Shown in pieces: positions 26,510-35,302 of a stretch of DNA of 64,000 bases. Origin of the DNA: Salipiger sp. CCB-MM3 (GTDB lineage: Bacteria; Pseudomonadota; Alphaproteobacteria; Rhodobacterales; Rhodobacteraceae); the NCBI RefSeq assembly GCF_001687105.1, contig NZ_CP014598.1:186001-250000 (forward strand), read 5' to 3'. Position 1 is the stretch's first letter. The number at the start of each line of letters is the position of its first letter. The notes beneath the pieces were generated by a model. The model worked only from the letters and a program-made list of their open reading frames with translations. It had not been told where the DNA came from and made no database searches. Position numbers and translations under genes: made by a program.

Positions 26510-27811
26510 TCACTTTCCTTTGGTGGGCTGCTCTGTGGTGGCCCGTTTGAGATAGTCTATCAGGTCGGCGCGGTCATCGCTGCCCGCGATCACCTGCATG
26601 GGCATTTTGGAGCCGGGAATGTAGTGATCCGGCCCCTGATCGAACAGCGCGTCGATCGTGGTCTCGTCCCAGATGATGCCCGCGCCGTTCAGCGTGTCGG
26701 AGTAGATGTAGCCCGGCACCGTGCCCGCGGGTCGGCCAAAGACACCGTGCAGCGTCGGCCCTGCCTTGCGCGAGGGGCCGGGGGTTGTGGCGTGGCAGAT
26801 CGAACATTTGCGCATGAACTGCCGCTCGCCATTGGGCATGGTCTCGGCATCGCGCAGGAAGCTGCGCGCGCCGGAGATGCCGGGCTCGAATGCATCAAGC
26901 ATCTCGACCGGCCACGCATAGGCAACATCGTCGAGCCCGCCAGCGTGGATCACCGTGCCATCGGTCGAGAAGGCCAGCGCCCAGACCGGCCCTTGACGGG
27001 TGGCGCGGAAGTCGCGGGTGATCTGCCAGCTCTGCGTGTCGACGATCATGATGAAGCCTTCGCCGTCGCCCACCGCCAACTGATGCGTGGCGGGGTGGTG
27101 GGCCATCGACAGGATGGGCCGCCGCTCGAGCGTGAGATCGGCGATCTGCGCGCCGGTCTCGAGGTCCAGCACACGCGTGCCGCCATCCACCGCGCCATAG
27201 GCGATCCAGTCGGGGCCGAGGGTGATACGGTTGATGCCAAAGCCGTGCTGCACCATCGGCACAGGGGCGCCGCCCTCCTGGGCGTAGCGTAGCAGCGCGC
27301 CGCTCATGGTTCCGGCGTAGAGCGTTCCGTCCGGGCCAAAGGCAAGCGCGTTGACCCCGGCGCCCGGCGCGGGCAGGGCGCTGCCCTCGCCGCCGGTCAG
27401 AGGCCAGAGGCGGATCGTGCCGTCCCAGCTGCCGCTGGCGAGCGTTTGCCCATCGGGCGAGACCGCAAGCGCCGCGACCTTGCCCTGATGATGGCCCAGC
27501 ACACGCGGCGTCTCGCCCCAGACCCGCACGGCGAAATCATCGCCGCCCGAGACCAGTGTGCCGCCGGGGCCATAGGTCAGCGCTGTCACCGCCGCCTCAT
27601 GCCCTTCGAGCCAGCTCGGAACGCCGTCCTCCCAGAGCCCGACGGAATTGTCGAAACTGCCGGTTGCCAATTGCCCCTCGGGAGAGACGGCAATCGCCAT
27701 GATCGGCCCACCGTGACCCTTTAAGGTGCTGAACTCGGGAACGCTTTCGCCCTGCGCCGCCAGCGGGGCGGCACAGAGCGTCAGCACAAAGGCGAAGGCC
27801 AGCCGGCCCAT
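26510..27811 (-). CDS. WD40 beta-propeller fused to cytochrome c
   Basis: A 433-residue exported protein with a signal peptide ending in PLAAQG (about residue 21). Residues 25-315 hold about seven WD40-type repeats (for example LASGSWDGTIRLW, LVSGGDDFAVRVW). From about 325 there is a class I cytochrome c with CSICH (C336, C339, H340) and a probable Met ligand in PGSKMPMQ. It lies 4 nt after the cytochrome b subunit of formate dehydrogenase, so it may carry electrons from or to that complex in the periplasm, or scaffold it. No enzymatic motif is seen in the propeller. The role is inference from context. Confidence 0.85.
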   Translation of the reverse strand: MGRLAFAFVLTLCAAPLAAQGESVPEFSTLKGHGGPIMAIAVSPEGQLATGSFDNSVGLWEDGVPSWLEGHEAAVTALTYGPGGTLVSGGDDFAVRVWGETPRVLGHHQGKVAALAVSPDGQTLASGSWDGTIRLWPLTGGEGSALPAPGAGVNALAFGPDGTLYAGTMSGALLRYAQEGGAPVPMVQHGFGINRITLGPDWIAYGAVDGGTRVLDLETGAQIADLTLERRPILSMAHHPATHQLAVGDGEGFIMIVDTQSWQITRDFRATRQGPVWALAFSTDGTVIHAGGLDDVAYAWPVEMLDAFEPGISGARSFLRDAETMPNGERQFMRKCSICHATTPGPSRKAGPTLHGVFGRPAGTVPGYIYSDTLNGAGIIWDETTIDALFDQGPDHYIPGSKMPMQVIAGSDDRADLIDYLKRATTEQPTKGK

Positions 27812-27815
27812 GGGC

Positions 27816-29045
27816 TCACTCCGCCGGAGTGGCCGAATTGCCGGCGGCTTTGCGGGCCTCGGCGGCTTCGCGTTCCTTCACCTTGTCGTACCAGATCGAG
27901 TGGTGTTGATGCGCCCAGTTCTCATCGACCTGACCGGAGCCCATGGCGTCATAGGCGCCTTCCATGCCGATCGTGCCGATGTAGATGTGGCCGATAATGA
28001 CCGCCATCAGCAGGAAGGCGACGATGGCGTGCCAAAGCTGCGCGAACTGCATCTCTTCCTGCGGGGCGAGGGCCACCGGGAAGCTCTCCATGCCGATCCA
28101 TCCCGGAACGCCCCAGTCGTTGAGGATCGCGAAGGTCTTGTCAAAGAGCGGCAGATCGAAGGGGAAGAGCAGCGACAGGCCCGAGACCGACACCGAGGCG
28201 CCGAGCAGGATGACGCTCCAGAAGATGATCTTCTGACCGGCGTTGAACTTCTTGGCGGGCGGGTGCTTGTTGCCGATGATGCCACCGGCCTGCGCGAACC
28301 AGGTGATGTCGGTGCGGTCGGGCAGGTTGTGCCAGATCCACATGACGAAAACCATGATCAGCGCCAGCATGAAGGCCCAGCTGACGTTGTTGTGGATCAG
28401 CTTGGAGTAATGCAGCAGCACCGAGTTGAAATCATGCCCCATGAGCGGGATCAGATACTTGCGCCCGAAAAGGGTGAACAGCCCGGTGAACCCCAGCAGC
28501 AGGAACGAGCCCGCCAGCGTCCAATGCGCAAAGCGTTCGATCCACTTGAAACGCTGCACGGTCTTGCCGGTCTTGCCGCCGTCGATCTTCACCCGGCCAC
28601 GCAGCAGGAAGAACACCGCAAGGATGGCGATTGTGCCGAGCAGCAGCCAGCCGCCATAGGTCCGCAGCGGGCCTTCCCGGAAGTCGAGCCACCACATGCC
28701 GCCGTCTTGGATCAGCACCTTGCCGTTGGGATTGAGGGTCGAGGCGCGCACGTCGGCCTCATTGTAGCGCAGGGCGCGCCACAGATCGGGGTCCGAGGCG
28801 CCGCCGAGCGGACCCATGCCCGGCACGTTGTTGGCGTCGCCGCCGATGTTGTCGCGGCGGAAGCTGTCATCGATCTCGATGCCCGCTTGCCGGCGCATGA
28901 TGTCCTCGAGCGTCTGCGCCCCGCCTGTGGCGGAACGGTCGGGCTCGGGTGGCAGCAAAACAGCGTCCTGAGCCGCGGCGCCCAACGGGGCGGCGACCAT
29001 CAGGACCAGTGCGAAAAGGGCCAGCAATTGGCGCAGCATGGTCAT
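27816..29045 (-). CDS. fdoI: Formate dehydrogenase gamma subunit, cytochrome b
   Basis: A 409-residue membrane protein, longer than enteric FdnI because of an N-terminal signal peptide and a roughly 100-residue periplasmic extension before the helices. Four or five membrane spans follow (about 133-150, 180-200, 218-240, 277-297, 342-362) with conserved histidines (RFAHWTLAG, LLHYSKLIHN, WHAIVAFLLM, GHIYIGT) for two b haems. It takes electrons from the ferredoxin-like beta subunit and reduces quinone. A 20-bp perfect palindrome separates it from fdoH. Confidence 0.93.
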   Translation of the reverse strand: MTMLRQLLALFALVLMVAAPLGAAAQDAVLLPPEPDRSATGGAQTLEDIMRRQAGIEIDDSFRRDNIGGDANNVPGMGPLGGASDPDLWRALRYNEADVRASTLNPNGKVLIQDGGMWWLDFREGPLRTYGGWLLLGTIAILAVFFLLRGRVKIDGGKTGKTVQRFKWIERFAHWTLAGSFLLLGFTGLFTLFGRKYLIPLMGHDFNSVLLHYSKLIHNNVSWAFMLALIMVFVMWIWHNLPDRTDITWFAQAGGIIGNKHPPAKKFNAGQKIIFWSVILLGASVSVSGLSLLFPFDLPLFDKTFAILNDWGVPGWIGMESFPVALAPQEEMQFAQLWHAIVAFLLMAVIIGHIYIGTIGMEGAYDAMGSGQVDENWAHQHHSIWYDKVKEREAAEARKAAGNSATPAE

Positions 29046-29119
29046 CTCCCGGATGTAGGTTCACGCCAGAACCGCGCGGAACGGCGGCCATCGCCGCCCC
29101 GCGCGGGACTTGAAGTGGC

Positions 29120-29139
29120 GGCAGGCCCGCGGGCCTGCC
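29120..29139 (-). repeat. Perfect 20-bp palindrome between fdoH and fdoI
   Basis: GGCAGGCCCGCGGGCCTGCC reads the same on both strands. It lies in the 102-bp gap between the beta subunit stop and the gamma subunit start. As RNA it would fold only as a tight hairpin, so it could tune message stability or processing between the two genes. No T run follows. Confidence 0.6.
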
Positions 29140-29147
29140 GGGATGGC

Positions 29148-29741
29148 TCAGTTGGCCTTTTCGTCGTAGGCGGTGCCCCAGCCCCAGGCGCCCGAGCCGA
29201 AGCCACGGGCCACCACGCGCTCGCGGTAGATCGACGACACTTCGTCGCCGTCACCGGCCAGCAGGGCCTTGGTCGAGCACATCTCGGCGCAGATGGGCAG
29301 TTTGCCCTCGGCGATCCGGTTGCGCCCGTACTTCTGGAACTCGGCTGCGGAATTGTTCTCTTCCGGGCCGCCGTTGCAGAAGGTGCACTTGTCCATCTTG
29401 CCGCGCGACCCGAAGTTGCCCGCCTGCGGGTACTGCGGCGCGCCGAAGGGGCACGCGTAGAAGCAGTAGCCGCAGCCGATGCACAGGTCCTTGGAGTGCA
29501 GCACCACACCTTCTTCGGTCTGGTAGAAGCAGTCCACCGGGCAGACGGCCATACAGGGCGCGTCCGAGCAGTGCATACAGGCGACCGAGATCGAGCGTTC
29601 GCCCGGCTGGCCGTCCTGAATGGTCACCACCCGTCGGCGGTTGATGCCCCACGGCACCTCGTGTTCGTTCTTACACGCGGTGACGCAGGCGTTACACTCG
29701 ATGCAGCGTTCGGCATCGCAGAGGAATTTAGCTCGTGCCAT
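29148..29741 (-). CDS. fdoH: Formate dehydrogenase beta subunit, 4Fe-4S electron transfer
   Basis: A 197-residue ferredoxin-like protein with four cysteine clusters: CIECNACVTACKNE near residue 13, CMHCSDAPCMAVCPVD near 55, CIGCGYCFYACPFG near 87, and CTFCNG with CAEMC later. These bind four [4Fe-4S] centres that link the molybdopterin subunit to cytochrome b. There is no membrane-anchor helix at the C terminus, unlike E. coli FdnH. It is therefore likely a soluble periplasmic subunit exported in complex with the Tat-signal-bearing alpha subunit. It lies 12 nt after fdoG. Confidence 0.95.
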   Translation of the reverse strand: MARAKFLCDAERCIECNACVTACKNEHEVPWGINRRRVVTIQDGQPGERSISVACMHCSDAPCMAVCPVDCFYQTEEGVVLHSKDLCIGCGYCFYACPFGAPQYPQAGNFGSRGKMDKCTFCNGGPEENNSAAEFQKYGRNRIAEGKLPICAEMCSTKALLAGDGDEVSSIYRERVVARGFGSGAWGWGTAYDEKAN

Positions 29742-29753
29742 GTATCGCTCTCC

Positions 29754-32732
29754 TTACGCCGGCATGATCTTGCAGAGAGTGGCTTTGGTCTCCTGCATCT
29801 GTGTGACGGAGTCATAGCCATAGGTCTGCGCGGTGTTGGTCGACTCGCCCAGCACGATCGGGTCCGCCCCGTCGGGATACTTCGAGCGCAGGTCTTCACC
29901 CTCGAAATAGCCGCCGAAGTGGAAGGGCATGAAGGCAACGCCTTCGCCCACCCGCGGGGTGACCATGGCCATCACTTTGACCTTGCCGCCCTCCGGGCCT
30001 TCGACCCAGACGTCCGCCCCGTCACGCACACCAAGGTTGTTGGCGTCGCGCGGGTTGATCTCGACGAACATGTTCTGCTGAAGCTCGGCGAGCCACGGGT
30101 TGGACCGGGTCTCGTCGCCGCCACCCTCGTATTCGACCAGACGGCCGGAGGTGAGGATGATCGGATAGTCCTTCGAGAAGTCGTTCTTCTGGATCGAGGC
30201 GTACATGGTCGGCACCCGCCAGAAAGTCTTGTCGTCGTAGGTCGGGTAGTCTTCCACCAGATCGCGCCGGTTGGTGTAGAGCGGCTCGCGGTGCACCGGG
30301 ACCGGATCCGGGAAGGTCCAGACCACGCAGCGTGCCTTGGCGTTGCCGTAGGGCGCGCAGCCATGTTTGATCGCCACGCGCTGGATGCCGCCCGAAAGGT
30401 CGGTCTTCCAGTTCACGCCGCCGATCTTCTCGGCTGCGTCCGACGGGTAGGGCCCGGTCTGCGATTGCTCGCCAAGGTCCGTGTCCGTCTCGGGGCGCTC
30501 GTCGATGTAGCCTGCGACGAATTCGATCATCTTCCGCTCGTAGGGCGTCAGATCGCTGTCCCAGCCGAGATCGATCAGCATCTGCATGGTGAACTCGGGA
30601 TAGCCATCCTCGATCTCGGAACCGACAGTGTAAGAGCCCTCGGCAAGAAGGTTCTCGCCGTTGCGCTCCACGCCGTAGCGGGCACGGAAGGGCAGACCGC
30701 CCTCGGCCACCGGCATCGAGATGTCGTAGAGGTTGGCAGAGCCCGGGTGGTTCATCTCTGGCGTGCCCCAGCACGGCCACGGCATGCCGTAATAGTCGCC
30801 GTCAGCCGGACCACCCAGCGCGCGCAGCGTGGTGCGGTCGAAGGTGTGCTGGTTGGCCATGTGCATCTTGAGACGTTCCGGCGACTGGCCGGTATAGCCC
30901 ACGGTCCACATACCCTTGTTGAACTCGCGCGTCAGATCCTCGATCAGCGGCTCTTCACCGTTCACTTGGATGTTGCGGAACATGCGGTCCGCAAAGCCGA
31001 ACTTGCTGGCGAATTTGTGCAGGATGATGTGATCCGGAAGGCTCTCGAAGAGCGGATCCACAACCTTGTCACGCCACTGGATCGAGCGGTTCGACGCGGT
31101 GACCGAGCCGTAGGTCTCGAACTGCGTCGCGGCCGGCAGCAGATAGGTGTTGTCGGTCCGGTCGTGCAGGATCGCCGAGACGGTGGGATAGGGGTCCACC
31201 ACGACCAGCAGGTCGAGCTTCTCCATCGCCGTCTTCATTTCCTTGAGGCGGGTCTGCGAGTTCGGAGCGTGGCCCCAGAACACCATGGCGCGGGTGTTGT
31301 CGGGCTGTTCGAGGTTTTCCTTCGCCTCGAGCACACCGTCGATCCAGCGGCTGACGGGGATGCCGGTCAGGTTCATCATGGCCTTATCCTTGCCGTCCTT
31401 GCCCTGCATGGTGGCAAAGCGGCCTTTCAGCCAGTCCAGATCCTCTTCCCAGACGCGCGCCCAGTGTGCCCAACTGCCCGCGGTCAGGCCGTAGTAGCCC
31501 GGCAGCGTGTCGGCCAGAACGCCAAGGTCGGTTGCGCCCTGCACGTTGTCGTGGCCGCGGAAGATGTTGGTGCCGCCGCCGGCGGTGCCCATGTTCCCGA
31601 GCGCCAGCTGCAGGATGCAGTAGGCACGGGTGTTGTTGTTGCCGTTGGTGTGCTGCGTGCCACCCATGCACCAGATCACGGTGCCCGGACGGTTGTTGGC
31701 CAGCGTCCGCGCCACGCGCTCGAGCTGGCTGCCCGGCACGCCGGTCACACGCTCGACCTCGTCGGGCGTCCAATTGGCGACCTCGGTGCGGATCTCATCC
31801 ATGCCCCAGACGCGGCTGCGGATGAAGTCTTTGTCTTCCCAGCCGTTCTCGAAGATGTGCCACAGCAGGCCCCAGACCAGCGCCACGTCCGACCCCGGAC
31901 GGAAGCGGACGTATTCGTCCGCATGGGCGGCGGTGCGGGTGAAGCGCGGGTCGCAGACGATCAGCGGCGCGTTGTTCTGCTCTTTCGCCTTCAGCACGTG
32001 CTGCAGCGAAACCGGGTGCGCCTCGGCGGGGTTGCCGCCGATGATGAAGATCGCACGCGACTTGTGGATGTCGTTGTACGAGTTGGTCATGGCGCCGTAG
32101 CCCCATGTGTTCGCAACGCCGGCAACCGTCGTCGAGTGGCAGATACGTGCCTGGTGATCGACGTTGTTGGTGCCCCAATAGGCGGCGAACTTGCGGAACA
32201 GATAGGCCTGTTCGTTGCTGTGCTTGGCCGAGCCGAGCCAGTAGACCGAGTCAGGACCCGAGCTGTCGCGGATGTCCATCATCTGGTCGCCGATCTCGTT
32301 GATCGCCTGCTCCCACGAGATGCGCTGCCATTCGCCGCCCACCTTCTTCATCGGGTACTTCAGGCGCCGCTCGCCGTGCGCGTGCTCGCGCACCGAGGCG
32401 CCTTTGGCGCAATGCGAGCCGAGGTTGAAGGGGCTGTCCCAGCCGGGCTCTTGCCCGATCCAGACGCCGCCCTGCACCTCTGCCATCACCGTACAGCCGA
32501 CCGAGCAGTGGGTGCAGACCGATTTGACGGTCTTCACGTCGCCCGCGGCCGCCGTGGCGGCGGTGGCTTGGGTCACGGTGCCGCCGGTCGCGGCAACCGC
32601 CGCCAGACCGCCGATGGCCAGACCCGAGCCGCGCAGGAAGGCGCGGCGATCAACCGAGGCATTGGCCGCCTCGGAAAGGATACTTGTCCGCTGGGGGCGT
32701 CGCGCAACCCCGTTGGTCTTTTTCCTCAACAT
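29754..32732 (-). CDS. fdoG: Formate dehydrogenase alpha subunit, periplasmic (Tat), Cys type
   Basis: A 992-residue molybdopterin oxidoreductase. The Tat signal is DRRAFLRGSG with R29-R30. The [4Fe-4S] ligands are C73, C76, C80 and C108 (CTHCSVGC and SHCAKG). The metal ligand is C198 in ARICHSTTVAG, where selenocysteine enzymes have U, and it is followed by the conserved His. The C-terminal dinucleotide-binding domain is complete. It oxidises periplasmic formate to CO2. The metal (W or Mo) is not determined by sequence, but a tungstate importer is 8 kb away. The frame is a single exon-like ORF with no in-frame TGA. Confidence 0.95.
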   Translation of the reverse strand: MLRKKTNGVARRPQRTSILSEAANASVDRRAFLRGSGLAIGGLAAVAATGGTVTQATAATAAAGDVKTVKSVCTHCSVGCTVMAEVQGGVWIGQEPGWDSPFNLGSHCAKGASVREHAHGERRLKYPMKKVGGEWQRISWEQAINEIGDQMMDIRDSSGPDSVYWLGSAKHSNEQAYLFRKFAAYWGTNNVDHQARICHSTTVAGVANTWGYGAMTNSYNDIHKSRAIFIIGGNPAEAHPVSLQHVLKAKEQNNAPLIVCDPRFTRTAAHADEYVRFRPGSDVALVWGLLWHIFENGWEDKDFIRSRVWGMDEIRTEVANWTPDEVERVTGVPGSQLERVARTLANNRPGTVIWCMGGTQHTNGNNNTRAYCILQLALGNMGTAGGGTNIFRGHDNVQGATDLGVLADTLPGYYGLTAGSWAHWARVWEEDLDWLKGRFATMQGKDGKDKAMMNLTGIPVSRWIDGVLEAKENLEQPDNTRAMVFWGHAPNSQTRLKEMKTAMEKLDLLVVVDPYPTVSAILHDRTDNTYLLPAATQFETYGSVTASNRSIQWRDKVVDPLFESLPDHIILHKFASKFGFADRMFRNIQVNGEEPLIEDLTREFNKGMWTVGYTGQSPERLKMHMANQHTFDRTTLRALGGPADGDYYGMPWPCWGTPEMNHPGSANLYDISMPVAEGGLPFRARYGVERNGENLLAEGSYTVGSEIEDGYPEFTMQMLIDLGWDSDLTPYERKMIEFVAGYIDERPETDTDLGEQSQTGPYPSDAAEKIGGVNWKTDLSGGIQRVAIKHGCAPYGNAKARCVVWTFPDPVPVHREPLYTNRRDLVEDYPTYDDKTFWRVPTMYASIQKNDFSKDYPIILTSGRLVEYEGGGDETRSNPWLAELQQNMFVEINPRDANNLGVRDGADVWVEGPEGGKVKVMAMVTPRVGEGVAFMPFHFGGYFEGEDLRSKYPDGADPIVLGESTNTAQTYGYDSVTQMQETKATLCKIMPA

Positions 32733-32854
32733 GTTTCTCTCTCCCCTTGCGTGCTCGGCCCCCCATGGTGCCTCGCTTGCTTGGTTATGCTCAGAGCCTT
32801 GGACAGTCGGGCGTCACGCAACCAGTCGTCCTTGGCGGGGAAAGCCTCGTCCGG

Positions 32855-33049
32855 TCAGAACCGGGCGGCGGCGTAATAGGCGCGGGTGTGCGCGGTATCC
32901 TGCAGCTTGTTCGACTGCAGATCGGGCTCGGCGGCCTCGGCCTCGGTCCCGTTGGTGGTGGCCACGGCGACGGCCGCAAGCGGCGCGGCGGTCGAAGCCA
33001 GCTTCAGGAAATCGCGGCGGCTGCTCGCCTGCTCGTCTTTCCTCTTCAT
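32855..33049 (-). CDS. Small Tat-signal protein of formate dehydrogenase operons
   Basis: A 64-residue protein with the Tat motif SSRRDFLK (R11, R12) and a hydrophobic stretch (LASTAAPLAAVAVA), then a short polar tail ending YYAAARF. It matches the small family described as formate dehydrogenase region Tat target. Its function is unknown; it may help export or assembly of the FDH complex. The ATG at 33047-33049 is chosen over the first in-frame start 18 codons upstream because it is preceded by GAGAGGAGGT-like purines and begins just before the Tat motif. It is transcribed ahead of fdoG. Confidence 0.85.
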   Translation of the reverse strand: MKRKDEQASSRRDFLKLASTAAPLAAVAVATTNGTEAEAAEPDLQSNKLQDTAHTRAYYAAARF

Positions 33050-33099
33050 TGAGAGACCTCCTCTCTCTGGGTTGCGGCGGTTGCCCGCCCCTATGCGGA

Positions 33100-33726
33100 T
33101 CACTCCGCGCTCATCCGGAAGGCTTCTGCCTCAAGCTCCATGAACGCCCGGCCAAGACGGCCAACAGGGGCGTAGAAAACGGAGTTCTTGGCACCTTCGA
33201 GATCCGAAAAGAAATGCCCGGCCCAGGGGCCGATGTGCTTGTTGAAAAAGCTCTTCTGCTGGCCCAGCGTCGCCGGCGTGCCGAAGCGACCGACGATCAT
33301 CGCGCCCATCATTTCCATCAGGCTTGCGATATTGTCCTCGGGCTCAAAGACATTCTCGGCGCGCGCGAGGCCGCGTGCGGTCATGTCCTGCCGCAGCAGC
33401 GCCAGCGGCTTCTCGTTCAGAAAGCCCGTCAGATAGTAGGACGCATAGGGCAGCAATTCGCCGCGCCCGAGCCCGATGAAGAGGCGGTTGTACTCGCTCT
33501 CCACCGCTTTCGGTTTCGACAGGCGCGCGACCTTGGCCAGCGTGGTCACCGCCTCGCCGATCGGGCTCTCGTCTCCGGTCAGCCCGGCGGTCTGGTCGAT
33601 CAACCCCTGATCGGCAGGCCGCGCAAGGATCAGGCCAAGGAAGTTGTAAAGATCGGCGCGAAGACGGTCTTCTTCGGCGATGCGGATGTCGGGGGCAGCG
33701 GTCATTTTAGGGGTGTCCGTCATCAT
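33100..33726 (-). CDS. TorD/DmsD-family molybdoenzyme chaperone
   Basis: A 208-residue all-helical protein with the family motif EYNRLFIGLGRGELLPYASYYLTG, the E(X)3LF(X)4G/P(Y) type, near residue 78. TorD-like proteins bind the Tat signal of a molybdoenzyme and hold it back until the cofactor is inserted. Its place just upstream of the Tat-signal proteins fits a dedicated FdoG chaperone. The first ATG (33724-33726) overlaps the DUF3306 stop by one base; a second ATG follows immediately. Confidence 0.9.
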   Translation of the reverse strand: MMTDTPKMTAAPDIRIAEEDRLRADLYNFLGLILARPADQGLIDQTAGLTGDESPIGEAVTTLAKVARLSKPKAVESEYNRLFIGLGRGELLPYASYYLTGFLNEKPLALLRQDMTARGLARAENVFEPEDNIASLMEMMGAMIVGRFGTPATLGQQKSFFNKHIGPWAGHFFSDLEGAKNSVFYAPVGRLGRAFMELEAEAFRMSAE

Positions 33727-34400
33727 CAGGCCTCGAAGGAAAAGCGCATGCGCCGCGCGTTGGCGGGCAGGGGGCTTTCCTCGGGCTCGGGGTCAATCTG
33801 GGCGGTCTGCACCGCCTGCGGCTCGGCGGGCTGTAGCGGCGGGATCACCGGTTGCGCCTCTACCGTCGGTCCGAGCGTTTCGGGCGCGCGGATCGAGGCG
33901 GTTCCGGCATCGGTGGGGCCCTCATCAGTCAGGCCCGCATCAGCCAAACCTGCGTCGGCCACAGACTGCGGGTCTTCCGCGGCCTCGGCAGGAGCGGCCT
34001 CATCGTCGTCCTTCTGGCCAACGTATTCGAGGTGCGCCAGCAGCCCCTTGCCCACCTGATAGGTGGTCTTGAAGTCGGCAGCGGGCGTCACGGCGGTGAA
34101 GTCGCCATCGTAGTCGTTCAGCCCGTCGAGGCAGGCCAGCACCGGGTTCGAGCGCCACAGCGTGCGCAGCGCGCGGTTCTTCAGGCGCTTGGGCAGCTGC
34201 GATTGCAGGAACTTGCGCACCATCTCGCCATCGGTGATCTCTTCGGGCAGCGGCAGGCCGGCCTCGGCCAAGAGCTCCTCGTCGCTGCGCTCGGCAAGCT
34301 GTGCCTCGGTTTCCGCGCGGCGGGCATCATCCTGCGCCTTTTCCTCGGCGCGGGTCTCGGCCTCGACGGCGGCCTTGCGGCGGGACCAGAAATCTTTCAC
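33726..34400 (-). CDS. DUF3306 protein
   Basis: A 224-residue protein with a charged N-terminal helical region (FWSRRKAAVEAETRAEEKAQ, residues 4-23), a central conserved block (about 60-125; LKNRALRTLWRSNPVLACLDGLNDYDGDFT) and a long low-complexity acidic/proline tail. It is a DUF3306 member, a family found with DUF3305 and Tat-type formate dehydrogenases in proteobacteria. It has no signal peptide or membrane span, so it is probably cytoplasmic and acts in maturation. Its ends overlap both neighbours (DUF3305 by 4 nt, TorD by 1 nt). Confidence 0.82.
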   Translation of the reverse strand: MKDFWSRRKAAVEAETRAEEKAQDDARRAETEAQLAERSDEELLAEAGLPLPEEITDGEMVRKFLQSQLPKRLKNRALRTLWRSNPVLACLDGLNDYDGDFTAVTPAADFKTTYQVGKGLLAHLEYVGQKDDDEAAPAEAAEDPQSVADAGLADAGLTDEGPTDAGTASIRAPETLGPTVEAQPVIPPLQPAEPQAVQTAQIDPEPEESPLPANARRMRFSFEA

Positions 34401-34960
34401 TGCAGCCTCCCTCGCTTCAGGGCGGGCGAGGCGTAGACATCCGCGCTGGTCGAGATGCGCGGATCGCCGATGCCGTCCTGTTTGCCGTCCACCTTTGCAC
34501 GATCCCTGCGACGTTTCACGAACTCTTCTTCTTCATGATAACGCTCGACGAAATCGCCGACCCAAGCGAGCAGCCCGGCGGGCATGGGCACCTTTTCAAC
34601 GATGTCCTCGCCGCTGTCGGAATAGTCCTGCGCCTCGTAGGGCGAGGCGGTGACCAGCACGATTTCGAACGGGTGCTCGCCCAGCGTGGGGCGCATGATC
34701 ACATAGACGCTCGGCTCGCGGGCGGTGATGCCGTGCAGATAGGCTTCGGTCTCGGCGCGGTAGAGTTCCAGCGCCAGCGTTCCGGCGTGATATTCGACCA
34801 CATCCCCCTCACGGCGCAGCTCTCGCCAGTCCGCCGGGCCCGCGCCCGGCAGCACCGCGACGGCGCGCCAAGCCCATTTCGCCCAGCGGGTGACGCCGGG
34901 GGTGCGGCGCAGAACCACGCCGATGGACATGAATTGATCGTTGCTCGGATGACCGGTCAC
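34397..34960 (-). CDS. DUF3305 protein
   Basis: A 187-residue soluble protein of the DUF3305 family (FMSIGVVLRRTPGVTRWAKW, then RELRREGDVVEYHAG and LELYRAETEAYLHG). The start is a GTG at 34958-34960, with GGAGGAAGG 8-9 nt upstream and directly ahead of the conserved region; an ATG 49 codons further up has no conserved sequence and would cross the promoter region. It opens the minus-strand FDH operon, DUF3305-DUF3306-torD-Tat peptide-fdoGHI-WD40/cyt c-small peptide. Function is unknown; it is a presumed FDH maturation factor. Confidence 0.8.
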   Translation of the reverse strand: MTGHPSNDQFMSIGVVLRRTPGVTRWAKWAWRAVAVLPGAGPADWRELRREGDVVEYHAGTLALELYRAETEAYLHGITAREPSVYVIMRPTLGEHPFEIVLVTASPYEAQDYSDSGEDIVEKVPMPAGLLAWVGDFVERYHEEEEFVKRRRDRAKVDGKQDGIGDPRISTSADVYASPALKRGRLQ

Positions 34961-35302
34961 AGTGATATCCTTCCTCCCGCGCTCATTGAAACATGTAGAC
35001 CTCATGGTGAAAGGGCCAATTGGTGCACCGCGGTATTCTGCGGCCTCGACTGGACATTTTGGGTAGTCGGGCAATGGGCAAAAATGAGGCAGGGACGAAA
35101 TGTCCATCCCGAGTTTTTTGCTCTGGAAAAGTGCCGCGGCGCAGCATGCGAATCACCCTGGCCCCCAGCCTAGGGCGCGCTGCGGGATCGGCGGCTTTCC
35201 GCCCGAGGAATTGAGTTGTGGGCACAGGCGAATCGGGTCTAGCTAGCGGTCTCACCGAGCGACGAAAGCCCTAAAGATGCGCCGTCTGCCAGGAAGGAAA
35301 CT
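34961..35302. promoter_or_regulatory. Divergent promoter region of the two formate dehydrogenase accessory operons
   Basis: This 342-bp gap separates the minus-strand DUF3305-fdo operon from the plus-strand polyferredoxin operon and must hold both promoters. I see no strong -24/-12 pair and no clean palindrome, so the binding site of the GAFTGA-less regulator cannot be named. An open minus-strand frame covers part of it but is not conserved-looking. Confidence 0.5.

Noticed and set aside
29754..32732. Selenocysteine-type formate dehydrogenase
   Set aside because: There is no in-frame TGA; the metal ligand codon is TGC (Cys), and the cytosolic enzyme likewise has Cys.
27726..32876. A 1716-codon open frame on the plus strand
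   Set aside because: It is the antisense shadow of the fdo operon; high GC keeps stop codons rare on the opposite strand, and its composition (His/Arg/Val rich, no domain) is not protein-like.
34961..35107. Upstream ATG extension of the DUF3305 gene
   Set aside because: The extra 49 codons are not family-like and would fill the divergent promoter; the GTG at 34960 has a strong ribosome site.
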